Assembly: GCA_040752975.1 (NCBI GenBank)
Contig: JBFMHF010000014.1
Span: 6,865-70,864 of the forward strand
From: JADLDB01 sp040752975
Lineage (GTDB): Bacteria > Myxococcota > Myxococcia > Myxococcales > Myxococcaceae
Length of the DNA stretch: 64,000 bases
Direction of reading: 5' to 3'
Position 1 is the first letter of the stretch, and every line of letters begins with the position of its first letter. The notes under the pieces are model-generated. The model saw nothing but the letters and a program-made list of their open reading frames with translations, was not told the DNA's origin and did not search any database. This document shows, one piece after another, positions 42,216 to 50,565 of the stretch. Made by a program: the position numbers and the translations under genes.

Positions 42216-43495
42216 AGGGCGCGGCGCTCGGCAAGTTGGTGCGGCTCAACCTCACCCGCGAGCGCCGGGCGTCGGTGTCGTCCGTCTTCGGCGTGGGCGT
42301 GGGCGTCGCGTCGCTCGTCTTCTTCGTGGCGCTGGGGCTCGGGGTGGGCCGGGTCGTCCGCGAGAAGGTCTTCCCGGTCGACACCAGCCTCGTGGAGGTG
42401 GTGCCCTCGCAGCTCTCGCTGGGGCTGTTGGGCGGCAAGCTCGATCAAGCGGCCGTCGATCGCCTCGCCGCGCTGCCTGGCGTGAAGCGCGCCTACCGGA
42501 AGATGCAGGTGCGGGTGCCGGCCGTCAGCATCTACGACGGCGACTTCTTCGGGCGCCGGCTGCGCATGGGCATCGAGGTGCTGGCGGTGGGCGTCGATCC
42601 CGACTTCGTGCGCCGCGACGTCCAACTGGGGGACTTCAGCGATCCCGGCGAGGGCAAGCCCATTCCCTCGGTGGCCGCGTCGCGGCTGCTGGAGATCTAC
42701 AACAAGACGTTCGCGCCGGCCCGGGGCCTCCCGCAGCTCTCGCACGGCATGGTGACCGGCTTCGCCTTCCCGGTCGATTGGAACCGCAGCTTCGTGGCCG
42801 AGACGAAGCCCGGGCCGGTGACGCACAGCCAGGCGCAGATCGTGGGCGTGTCCGATCGAGGGCTGCTCGCCGGCATCGTCATCCCGCTCGAGGCCGCGGT
42901 GCGGCTCAACGCGGCGGCCGGCGCCGACTCCACCACCTTCACCGGGGTGGCGCTCGAGGCGGTCGATCCCTCCGCGGTGCCGGGCATCGTCGAGGCGGTG
43001 AAGGTGATGGGGCTGCGCGTGGATGATCAAGAGCGGCGTCTGGCCGAGAACGCGGGCGCGGCGGTGGCGATCACCACCTCGTCCATGGCGCTCCTCTCGT
43101 TGCTCATCTGCGTGCTGGCGGCCTTCAACATCGCGCACGCGCTGTCCGCGTCCGTCCGGGCGCGGGAGCGTGAGCTGGGGGTGATGCGTGCGGTGGGCGC
43201 CTCCCGGCGGGACGTCTTCCGGCTGGTGATGGCCGAAGCGGCGGTGCTGGGGGTGCTGGGCGGGCTGGGCGGGACGCTGCTGGCGCTGGCTGCGACCTTC
43301 TCCGTCGATATGCTGGCGGCGCGCGTGCTGCCCGAGTTCCCCTTCAAGCCTGACAGCTTCTTCTCGCTACCCGCCTGGCTCGTCGTGGGCGGTGTGGCGC
43401 TGGGCGTCGTGTCCGCGGTGGCGGGGGCTTTCCTCCCCGCGCGCCGGGCCAGCGCCATCGATCCCGCGCGGGTGCTGGCGGGGCAGGTGGGCTGA
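42212..43495 (+). CDS. ABC transporter permease, MacB/FtsX-like
   Basis: A 427-residue permease with TM1 near 25-45, a large periplasmic domain (about residues 50-280) and three C-terminal helices with the FtsX-family hallmark (ELGVMRAVGASRRDVFRLVMAEA between the second and third). It pairs with the ATPase at 41553. The periplasmic part includes MVTGFAFPVDWN and THSQAQIVGVSDRG. The operon context (PspA, lipoprotein, binding protein) points to envelope homeostasis; this is inference. Confidence 0.92.
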   Translation: MKGAALGKLVRLNLTRERRASVSSVFGVGVGVASLVFFVALGLGVGRVVREKVFPVDTSLVEVVPSQLSLGLLGGKLDQAAVDRLAALPGVKRAYRKMQVRVPAVSIYDGDFFGRRLRMGIEVLAVGVDPDFVRRDVQLGDFSDPGEGKPIPSVAASRLLEIYNKTFAPARGLPQLSHGMVTGFAFPVDWNRSFVAETKPGPVTHSQAQIVGVSDRGLLAGIVIPLEAAVRLNAAAGADSTTFTGVALEAVDPSAVPGIVEAVKVMGLRVDDQERRLAENAGAAVAITTSSMALLSLLICVLAAFNIAHALSASVRARERELGVMRAVGASRRDVFRLVMAEAAVLGVLGGLGGTLLALAATFSVDMLAARVLPEFPFKPDSFFSLPAWLVVGGVALGVVSAVAGAFLPARRASAIDPARVLAGQVG

Positions 43496-44301
43496 TGGCC
43501 GCCGAGGCGGGCAAGGCTCCCGCGAGGTTGACCCCCGCCGCGCTGGCGATGCACGGCGCGCTGCTGCTTCTGCTGGCGTGGTGGTACGGCGGAGATCTCC
43601 TCCGCTACGTGCGCGCCACCACGGCCGAGGTGGCGATGATCGCCCAGCCCCCCAGCCTCGCGCTCTCGGTGGTGGGGCTGCTGGTGCTGGCGGGCGGCGC
43701 GGCGCTGCTGGGCCTGGGGCTCGCGCGGAAGAGAGACGCGTCGTGGCGCGGCTACCGCCTGGGGCCCATCGCCGGCGTGGCGCTGCTCTTCTTCGACTTC
43801 GCCGTCCTCTCTTCGGTGCGCTCGCCCATGACGGCGCAGGATCGCGTGGTGCTGGCGGTGGTGGCCCTGGCCGACGGGGCCTCGCAGCACGCCTCCCACG
43901 AGGCCGTCCCCGTCGAACCCCGGCTGCTCGAGTCGTTGGTGGCCGACGTGGGCCCGGTGCCGCTCTTCAGCCGCGGCGTGCGGCTCACGCGGTGGACCGT
44001 CGACGTGCGGCGCGGCTGCGCGGGTCCGGCGGGTGACGCAGCGGGGAAGGGGCCGGGGACGTTGATCTACTGCGTGGCGGCGGACTTCAAGCGGGCCTGG
44101 GTGACGGCCGTCGGTGTGGCAGAGGGCGCGGAGTTCGGCCCACCAGCCGTCGTGTCCGTCGAGCCGCCGTGGATGCAGGAGGTCTCGGTCGCAGAGGCGA
44201 CTGCTGTGCCGTCCGAGGACCCTCCCGTGCCCGAGCTGGGCGCCCCAGGTGACGTGTGGCAGGCGCCTACACCGGAAGAAGGCCCTGATTCTGGTCGTTG
44301 A
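43495..44301 (+). CDS. Membrane protein ending the PspA-ABC operon
   Basis: A 268-residue protein with about three N-terminal membrane helices (LLLLLAWWYGGDLL, LSVVGLLVLAGGAALLGLGLA, LGPIAGVALLFFDFAVLSSV), followed by a C-terminal extracytoplasmic domain of about 165 residues containing RGCAGPAGDA and YCVAADFKRAWV. Its ATG shares a base with the permease stop (TGATG). No family recognised. The last of seven co-directional genes that overlap or nearly overlap. Confidence 0.75.
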   Translation: MAAEAGKAPARLTPAALAMHGALLLLLAWWYGGDLLRYVRATTAEVAMIAQPPSLALSVVGLLVLAGGAALLGLGLARKRDASWRGYRLGPIAGVALLFFDFAVLSSVRSPMTAQDRVVLAVVALADGASQHASHEAVPVEPRLLESLVADVGPVPLFSRGVRLTRWTVDVRRGCAGPAGDAAGKGPGTLIYCVAADFKRAWVTAVGVAEGAEFGPPAVVSVEPPWMQEVSVAEATAVPSEDPPVPELGAPGDVWQAPTPEEGPDSGR

Positions 44302-44361
44302 GGTTGCGCGAGGCCGTCACTACGCTCACAGACCTGTCTCGCAGCTGACGGCCCGCGACTC

Positions 44362-46362
44362 GTGACGACCGCACCCAAACGGCAACCGATTCCCTTCGGG
44401 AAGTACCTGCTGCTCGACCGCGTCAACATCGGCGGCATGGCCGAGGTGTGGCGCGCCAAGACGTTCGGCGCGGGGGGCTTCGAGCGCCTCGTCGCCATCA
44501 AGCGCATCCTCCCGAACATCGCCGAAGATGAAGAGTTCATCTCGATGTTCATCGACGAGGCGAAGATCACCGTGCAGCTCACGCACGCGAACATCGCCCA
44601 GATCTTCGAGCTGTCACACCTGTCGAACTCCTACTTCATCGCGATGGAGTACGTGTCCGGTAAGGACATGCGGGCCGTCTTCGATCGCTGCCGGAAGAAG
44701 GGCGAGCCCGCGCCGATCCCCCTCACCTGCTACCTGATCGCCAAGTGCTGCGAGGGCCTCGACTACGCCCACCGCGCCAAGACGCGGCAGGGGCAGGACA
44801 TGAACATCGTCCACCGCGACGTGTCGCCGCAGAACGCGCTGATCAGCTACGACGGCGAGGTCAAGGTCATCGACTTCGGGATCGCCAAGGCCGCGGGCAA
44901 GGCCACCAAGACGCAGGCCGGCATTCTGAAGGGCAAGTTCGGCTACATGAGCCCCGAGCAGATCCGCGGGCTGCCGCTCGATCGCCGCAGCGACGTCTTC
45001 GCCATCGGCGTATGCCTCTACGAGATGCTCACCGGCGAGCGCCTCTTCGTCGGTGACTCCGACTTCTCGGTGCTGGAGAAGGTGCGCAAGGTGGAGGTGC
45101 TGCCGCCGTCGCACTTCAACCGGAAGATCCCCGAGCCGCTCGAGAAGATCGTCATGAAGGCGCTCGCCAAGGACGTCGACGATCGCTACCAGTACGCCAG
45201 CGACCTGGCGATGGACCTCCAGGGCTTCCTCTACAGCACGGGCGCGCGCTTCGGTGAGCGCGACCTCTCGCAGTTCATGAAGTCCACCTTCGCGGAGGAC
45301 TACGAGAAGGAGAAGGCCCGCCTCGCGGAGTACGCGGAGATCAAGGCTCCCGAAGGCATGGCGCTCGCCGCGGAGATGGGCTTCGGCATGGGCGCCGTCC
45401 CTGCCGCGCCGCCGGTCGCCGCCAACGCCAGCGCCGTCACCGCGCTGCCCACCATGGTGCCCCCCGGCGCGCCACCGATGATCGCTCCTGCCGGGACGTC
45501 TCAAGGTCTACCGCCCATCGTCCGGCCGGCCGGGCCTCCACCGGGGAGGGGCGCCACCGGGGTTGCACCGCGCACCAGCAGCGTGCCCAGCATGCCGCGC
45601 CTCACCGCCGTGGCGCCGATGCTCACCAATGAGAAGGAAGAGCACCAGGCCACCATGCTGGTGGACGGCGGCGCACCCTTCGACGAGACCGCGACGAGCC
45701 CCGGCGACAAGCCGCTGATGAAGAACCTCAACGTGCGCAACCCGCCGGTGGAGGCGCCCACGGATCCCGGCCGGCCCGCGGTGCCTCGCCCGGGCAGTAC
45801 GGGCATGAACGCCGCCCGCCCTGGTCCGCCGGTGCTCTCGGCCGATCCGCCGCGGAAGAACACCCGCAACATGCCGCCGGTCATGATGGAGAGCTCGGGC
45901 ACGTCGCCGACGCTCTCGGCCGTGTCAAGCGAGGACGACAGCTCCGACACCATTCAGCCCGCCCCTCAGAGCTACGGCAGGCGCATGGCCCCGGTGGCGG
46001 TCGCCGACGAAGGCCGCCCCGGCCTCACTGGAAATCGCAACCTGCTCATCATCATCGCGGCTGCCGCGGTGCTGTTGATCGTCGGCGTGGTGGCGGTGAT
46101 CGCCCTCACGCCCCCGCCGAAGGGCCTGGTGATGATCGTCGTGCCCGAGGACGTGGTGGGCAAAGCGCGCCTCAACATCAACGGCGAGGAGCTCACCGAG
46201 CCCGACGGCACCCCGCTCAAGACGTGGCCCCAGATGCGGCAGGTCCCGGTGGGGAAGGCGACGGTGATGATCACCGCCCCGGGCTATGAGCCCTTCATCG
46301 AGACGCTGGAAGTGACGGGAGACGACCCCGTGCAGCTGTCCAAGTCCTTCAGGAAGAAATGA
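44362..46362 (+). CDS. Ser/Thr protein kinase with PEGA domain
   Basis: A 666-residue Hanks-type kinase. The kinase domain (about residues 12-290) is intact: nucleotide loop GGMAEVWRA, catalytic Lys in VAIKRI, HRDVSPQN with catalytic Asp153, DFGIAK and YMSPEQIRG. A long Pro/Ala-rich, probably disordered linker (about 345-550) precedes a membrane helix near 559-583 and a C-terminal extracytoplasmic PEGA-like domain (about 590-660; KATVMITAPGYEPFIETLEV). PEGA domains bind surface components, so this kinase may signal wall or surface state inward. It precedes the AAA gene by 48 bases. Confidence 0.93.
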   Translation: MTTAPKRQPIPFGKYLLLDRVNIGGMAEVWRAKTFGAGGFERLVAIKRILPNIAEDEEFISMFIDEAKITVQLTHANIAQIFELSHLSNSYFIAMEYVSGKDMRAVFDRCRKKGEPAPIPLTCYLIAKCCEGLDYAHRAKTRQGQDMNIVHRDVSPQNALISYDGEVKVIDFGIAKAAGKATKTQAGILKGKFGYMSPEQIRGLPLDRRSDVFAIGVCLYEMLTGERLFVGDSDFSVLEKVRKVEVLPPSHFNRKIPEPLEKIVMKALAKDVDDRYQYASDLAMDLQGFLYSTGARFGERDLSQFMKSTFAEDYEKEKARLAEYAEIKAPEGMALAAEMGFGMGAVPAAPPVAANASAVTALPTMVPPGAPPMIAPAGTSQGLPPIVRPAGPPPGRGATGVAPRTSSVPSMPRLTAVAPMLTNEKEEHQATMLVDGGAPFDETATSPGDKPLMKNLNVRNPPVEAPTDPGRPAVPRPGSTGMNAARPGPPVLSADPPRKNTRNMPPVMMESSGTSPTLSAVSSEDDSSDTIQPAPQSYGRRMAPVAVADEGRPGLTGNRNLLIIIAAAAVLLIVGVVAVIALTPPPKGLVMIVVPEDVVGKARLNINGEELTEPDGTPLKTWPQMRQVPVGKATVMITAPGYEPFIETLEVTGDDPVQLSKSFRKK

Positions 46363-46410
46363 CGCACGAGGGGGCGCGTGGCGCTGCGCCTCGTCGACAC
46401 GTGGAGACCC

Positions 46411-48153
46411 ATGGCCAGGAAGAAGACCAACGATCCGCTCGCGGGGCTGCCGGCGTGGGCCCAGAAGCTCGCCCAGCGCTACTACACCCGCACCGTCAGC
46501 ACCTTCATCGTCTACGGCGCCGTGCGCGACCTGCAGCCCCTCACGAAGGAGGACGCGGGGCGTGACTTCGGAAACCTCAAGCAGTTCTTCTCGGACGAGC
46601 TCTTCGGCGGGCGCGATCACGTCGTCTTCTACGATCGAAGCTCGGGCATCCGCGCGGCCGTCCCCGAGACGCAGCAGGATCTGTCGCGCACCCTGGCGGC
46701 CTACGACTCGATGTACGGCACCGACTACGCCAAGGTGATGCCGCGCGATCCCGGGCGCGCCCTGCAGATCCTCGAGAACTACCTGCGCATGCGGCTGTCC
46801 GATGGGAAGTCGCTGGCCCTGGTGGTGGACTTCGCGGAGACGATCGCACCGGCGGGCGACGTGGGGCACCTCGCCGCGGAGGATCGCTTCGTGCTGGCCA
46901 CGCTGGTGAAGTGGGCCAGCGATCCCCAGTTCCTCTCGGGCGATCTCTCCATCGTCCTCATCGCCGAGAACCTGGCCGACATCTCCCCGCGCCTGTCCAG
47001 GAACCCCTACGTCGCGAACATCGAGCTCGCGCTCCCCACCGAGGAGGAGCGGCTGGAGTTCGTGAAGTGGAAGCTGGAGGGAAAGAAGCTGCAGTCGGTG
47101 TCGGACGTGCCGCTGGCCGCGCTGGCCAAGATGACCGCGGGGCTGTCGCGCATCAACCTCGATCGCGTGCTGACCGAGGCGATCGAGTCCAACCTCCGCA
47201 TCACGCCCGAGACGCTCAAGGAGAAGAAGAAGGAGATCATCCAGGCCGAGTGTCACGGGCTGCTGGAGTTCATCGAGCCCGAGTACACGCTGGACGTAGT
47301 GGCCGGGCACGGCAAGGCCAAGAAGATGCTGCGCGACGCCTCGGCGGCCCTGAAGAAGGGGCGCATCGAGGTGATGCCCATGGGCTACCTCGTGTCGGGG
47401 CCGGTGGGCACGGGCAAGACCTTCCTCGTCACCTGCTTCGCCGGGGAGATCGGCATCCCCTGCGTGAAGTTCCTCAACTTCCGCAGCCAGTGGCAGGGCG
47501 TCACCGAGGCCAACCTGGAGAAGATCTTCAACCTCTTGAAGGCGCTGTGGCCGGTGGCGGTGATGATCGACGAGGCCGACGCCTTCCTCGGCGATCGCGA
47601 CGCGGGCGGGGACTCGGGCACCTCGAGCCGCATCTTCGCCGCCATCGCCAGCTTCATGGGCAACACCCAGTACCGCGGGAAGATCGTCTGGTTCCTCCTC
47701 ACCTGCCGGCCCGATCTCCTCCCCATCGACCTGAAGCGGCAGGGGCGCGCCGAAGAGCACCTCGCGCTCTTCTACCCGCAGACCGAGGCGGAGAAGGACG
47801 AGCTGTTCAAGGCGATGCAGAAGAAGACGAAGGTGAAGGTGGAGGTGGCCAGCTTCTCGAAGCTGGCGGGCAACGGGCACAACTACTCCGGCGCGGACAT
47901 CGAGGCGATCCTCGTGCGCTCGAAGTTCCGCGCGGTGACGGAAGGCCGGGAAGAGGTGACGACGGCCGACGTCGAGGCGGTGGTGAAGGACTTCGTACCG
48001 CCCAGCTACCCGCTGGAGCTCGAGCTGCAGAACCTGGTGGCGGTGCAGGAGTGCACCAGCCGCGATCTCTTGCCCGAGACTTTCCAGAAGCTCGAGCGCG
48101 ACTACGTCACGCGGCGGGTGAAGGAGCTCAAGGTGCTCCTCGAGGAGCGGTAG
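46411..48153 (+). CDS. Ycf46-like tandem AAA ATPase
   Basis: A 580-residue protein resembling Ycf46. The N-terminal half (about 30-280) is an AAA-like domain without a Walker A loop, keeping the hydrophobic Walker B-like strand LALVVDFAETI. The C-terminal half is a proper AAA module: Walker A GPVGTGKT at 330-337, Walker B VMIDEADAFLG near 383-393, and an arginine-bearing LTCRPDLLPIDLKRQGR. The start at 46411 follows GGAG; a GTG at 46378 is an alternative. Its place after the PEGA kinase suggests an operon. The substrate for remodelling is unknown. Its stop is three bases from the convergent macroglobulin gene. Confidence 0.85.
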   Translation: MARKKTNDPLAGLPAWAQKLAQRYYTRTVSTFIVYGAVRDLQPLTKEDAGRDFGNLKQFFSDELFGGRDHVVFYDRSSGIRAAVPETQQDLSRTLAAYDSMYGTDYAKVMPRDPGRALQILENYLRMRLSDGKSLALVVDFAETIAPAGDVGHLAAEDRFVLATLVKWASDPQFLSGDLSIVLIAENLADISPRLSRNPYVANIELALPTEEERLEFVKWKLEGKKLQSVSDVPLAALAKMTAGLSRINLDRVLTEAIESNLRITPETLKEKKKEIIQAECHGLLEFIEPEYTLDVVAGHGKAKKMLRDASAALKKGRIEVMPMGYLVSGPVGTGKTFLVTCFAGEIGIPCVKFLNFRSQWQGVTEANLEKIFNLLKALWPVAVMIDEADAFLGDRDAGGDSGTSSRIFAAIASFMGNTQYRGKIVWFLLTCRPDLLPIDLKRQGRAEEHLALFYPQTEAEKDELFKAMQKKTKVKVEVASFSKLAGNGHNYSGADIEAILVRSKFRAVTEGREEVTTADVEAVVKDFVPPSYPLELELQNLVAVQECTSRDLLPETFQKLERDYVTRRVKELKVLLEER

Positions 48154-48156
48154 GCC

Positions 48157-50565
48157 TCAGCGCACCACCCACGTCTTCGGCGCGAAGGCTTTGGCCTGCT
48201 GCGGCCTGCCTTCGGGCATCACCGACGACGGCGCGGCGTGCAGCGTCCCGGCGAGGGTCGGCACCACCTTCACCTTCGTGTGGAAGGTGGCGCCAGCGGG
48301 CATGGGCGGCACGTACAGCGTGAGCCGGCCGTCCTGCCGCTCGTAGCGCGACAGTTGGGCGGAGGAGACGAGGTTCTCCAGCGCGGGCGAGTCCACCTGC
48401 ACGCCTGCGGGCAGGGACAAGTCGATGACGGTGGAGAGCTCGGCTGGCACCGAGGCGATGATCTCCAGGTCCGCCGCGCGGCCCACCTCCAGGTTGTCGG
48501 GCACCGTCGTGGTGAGCTGCACGCCGCCAAAGGGCTCGTCCTTCCACGGCGTGAAGGCCACCAGCGTCAATGCGTAGCCGAGGCCGGGCACGGGCGGATC
48601 TGCCTTCACCGTCCACTCGTGCTTTCCGCCGCTGCCGGTGGCGTCCGCGTCCAGCGTCAGCACCTCGGTCAGCGCGGCGGCGGACAGCTCGCCCGAGGCC
48701 AGCGGCTTCCCGTCCCGCTCCAGCGTCACCTTCACGCCCGCGGGCACTGGATCCTTGAAGAGCTGCACCGCCGCACGCAGGCACACCAGGTTGGCGCGCC
48801 CGTCGCCCCAGCCCCACAGCGCCGAGTAGCCGGACAGGAGGTACGTGCCGAGGTCGGCCAGGGGCGCCTGGGGATCATCGGCCAGGGCGAGGATCGCCAG
48901 CGCGGTCGCCTCGTACGTCGAGGGGGCGGCCCCGTCGGCGCGCACCACCCCGGGCTGCACCTCGAGGTACTTCGCGCCGTCGTCGGACGTTCGGAGCGCG
49001 TCCTTCACCAGCTTCTTCAGGCCGTCGGCGACGCTGCCCGACACCGCCCCCGACGCGAGGATGGCCGCCGCCGTGTAGCCGTCATTCACCCGGCCGAGGT
49101 TGCGCTCGAAGGCGCCCGAGGCCTTCAGCGCCATCGCGGTGGCGCGCTGCTTCGCGGACGGAGAGGCGGCCGAGGCCCTCACCGCGCGCACGCAGTCCGA
49201 CGTCGTCACCAGGAGCCGCTGCAGCGTCCACCCGGTGACGCCTTCGCAGGTGCCGTCGCCGCGCTGGGAGGAGGCGATCTGCTGCGCGAGCCGCTCCCCG
49301 AGCCGCGCCAGCACGGGGTTCTCCGGGTGCGCGAGGGCCGCTTCGGCCAGCAGCGTCGCCGCGTCCACCGACGGCGTGCGCGCGTGCCGCATCACCCGCT
49401 GCGTCGCCAGCACGCTGAGTTCGCGGATCGTCTCCTTCGCCGGCTCCGCGCCCAGCTTCTTGAGGAGCGCCGGCGCTTCACCCAGCAACTGGAGGAGGTA
49501 GCCGTCTTCGGCGAGGCCCCCGCGTCCCGGCGCCGCGGACAGCTCGGCCCTCACCAGGCCCAGCGCGCCCGGGAAGATCCGCACTCGCACGGCCTCGGTG
49601 CCGGGCAGCGCGTCGGCCGGCCCCTCGAGGTGGAAGGTGCGCGGCGCGGCGAGCGTGCCGCCCTTCGAGACCGCCCGCCGCTGCCCCGCCGGCTGCACGT
49701 CGATCTGCTTCTCGACCGCGTCGGTGCCGCCGAGGCCTGCGCGCAGGGTCACGCGGCCGGGCTTCTGCGTGGTGAGGGTGACGTACTGCACCGTGCTGCC
49801 GTAGCCGGGCACCTTCACCTGGCCACCGGCGGAGGACAGGGTGGCGTTGGTGGCCTCCAGCGTCAGCGCGCTGGTGAGGGCCGCGTCGGTGGTGTTCACC
49901 ACCTGCACCGGCAGCTTCACCACGTCGCCGGTGTACAGCGTCGGCGGCGTCACCGGCTCGACGTAGGTGGGCAGCGTGCCGAGGAAGCTGGCCACCGCGC
50001 CCGCCTGACTGCCAGAGCGCGCGTGCGCCAGCGCCAGCACCCTCCAGGTGGTGAGGCGATCGGGCACCTTCACCGGCACGCTGGCTTTGCCTTCCGCGTC
50101 CGTGACGATGAGCGGCTCGAAGAGGAACGTCTCGGGGAACCAGGCGCGGGTGGGGGCGGTGGCGGCCGCCGACTCTCCGCCTTCGGCGCCGTCCGCAGGC
50201 GCGCTCGCCTCGTCCGCAGCCTTCTTCGCGTCGAGAAGCCCGGAGCCGTAGCCCGAGCCGTAGCCGCCGCCCCCCGCCATCCCGAGACCGGCGATGCCGC
50301 CCTTCTCGAGGGCCTTCATCTTGGGCTTGTCCTTCTTGCCCATGCGCCCCTCCTCGGCCAGCTGCGGCTCTGGCTCCAGGAGCGGCGGTGGAGCGCCCGG
50401 CAGCGCCATGGACACCGCGGGCGCCTCTCTGCTCATGCGGGGGTCGCCGGCCAGCGCATCGGCGCTCATGCCGAAGAGGCCGCGCGCGCTGTCGAGGAAC
50501 ACCGTGAAGAAGAAGCAGCCGAAGACGGCCAGGGCCGTCAGCGTCAACACCAGGGCCTTCTTCAT
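48157..50565 (-). CDS. Alpha-2-macroglobulin-like protein, C-terminal half (no thioester)
   Basis: An 802-residue exported or anchored protein. After a hydrophobic N-terminus (LVLTLTALAVFGCFFFTVFL) and a Gly/Lys-rich disordered stretch (about 45-120), the A2M domain starts at TRAWFPETFLFEPLIVTDAEG and continues SVPVKVPDRLTTWRVLALAHA. An alpha/alpha-toroid region like the thioester domain follows (about 320-600), but no C-x-E-Q motif is present, so no covalent trap is predicted. The receptor-binding-like end includes PGLGYALTLVAFTPWKDEPF. It starts inside the stop of the N-terminal half gene (ATGA at 50562-50565), so the two halves are translationally coupled parts of one macroglobulin. Confidence 0.85.
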   Translation of the reverse strand: MKKALVLTLTALAVFGCFFFTVFLDSARGLFGMSADALAGDPRMSREAPAVSMALPGAPPPLLEPEPQLAEEGRMGKKDKPKMKALEKGGIAGLGMAGGGGYGSGYGSGLLDAKKAADEASAPADGAEGGESAAATAPTRAWFPETFLFEPLIVTDAEGKASVPVKVPDRLTTWRVLALAHARSGSQAGAVASFLGTLPTYVEPVTPPTLYTGDVVKLPVQVVNTTDAALTSALTLEATNATLSSAGGQVKVPGYGSTVQYVTLTTQKPGRVTLRAGLGGTDAVEKQIDVQPAGQRRAVSKGGTLAAPRTFHLEGPADALPGTEAVRVRIFPGALGLVRAELSAAPGRGGLAEDGYLLQLLGEAPALLKKLGAEPAKETIRELSVLATQRVMRHARTPSVDAATLLAEAALAHPENPVLARLGERLAQQIASSQRGDGTCEGVTGWTLQRLLVTTSDCVRAVRASAASPSAKQRATAMALKASGAFERNLGRVNDGYTAAAILASGAVSGSVADGLKKLVKDALRTSDDGAKYLEVQPGVVRADGAAPSTYEATALAILALADDPQAPLADLGTYLLSGYSALWGWGDGRANLVCLRAAVQLFKDPVPAGVKVTLERDGKPLASGELSAAALTEVLTLDADATGSGGKHEWTVKADPPVPGLGYALTLVAFTPWKDEPFGGVQLTTTVPDNLEVGRAADLEIIASVPAELSTVIDLSLPAGVQVDSPALENLVSSAQLSRYERQDGRLTLYVPPMPAGATFHTKVKVVPTLAGTLHAAPSSVMPEGRPQQAKAFAPKTWVVR

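Noticed and set aside
50562..50565. Macroglobulin split explained as a frameshift sequencing error
   Set aside because: Not fully excluded, but an ATGA overlap, a plausible start with its own hydrophobic N-terminus and a Gly-rich linker after it argue for two real genes.
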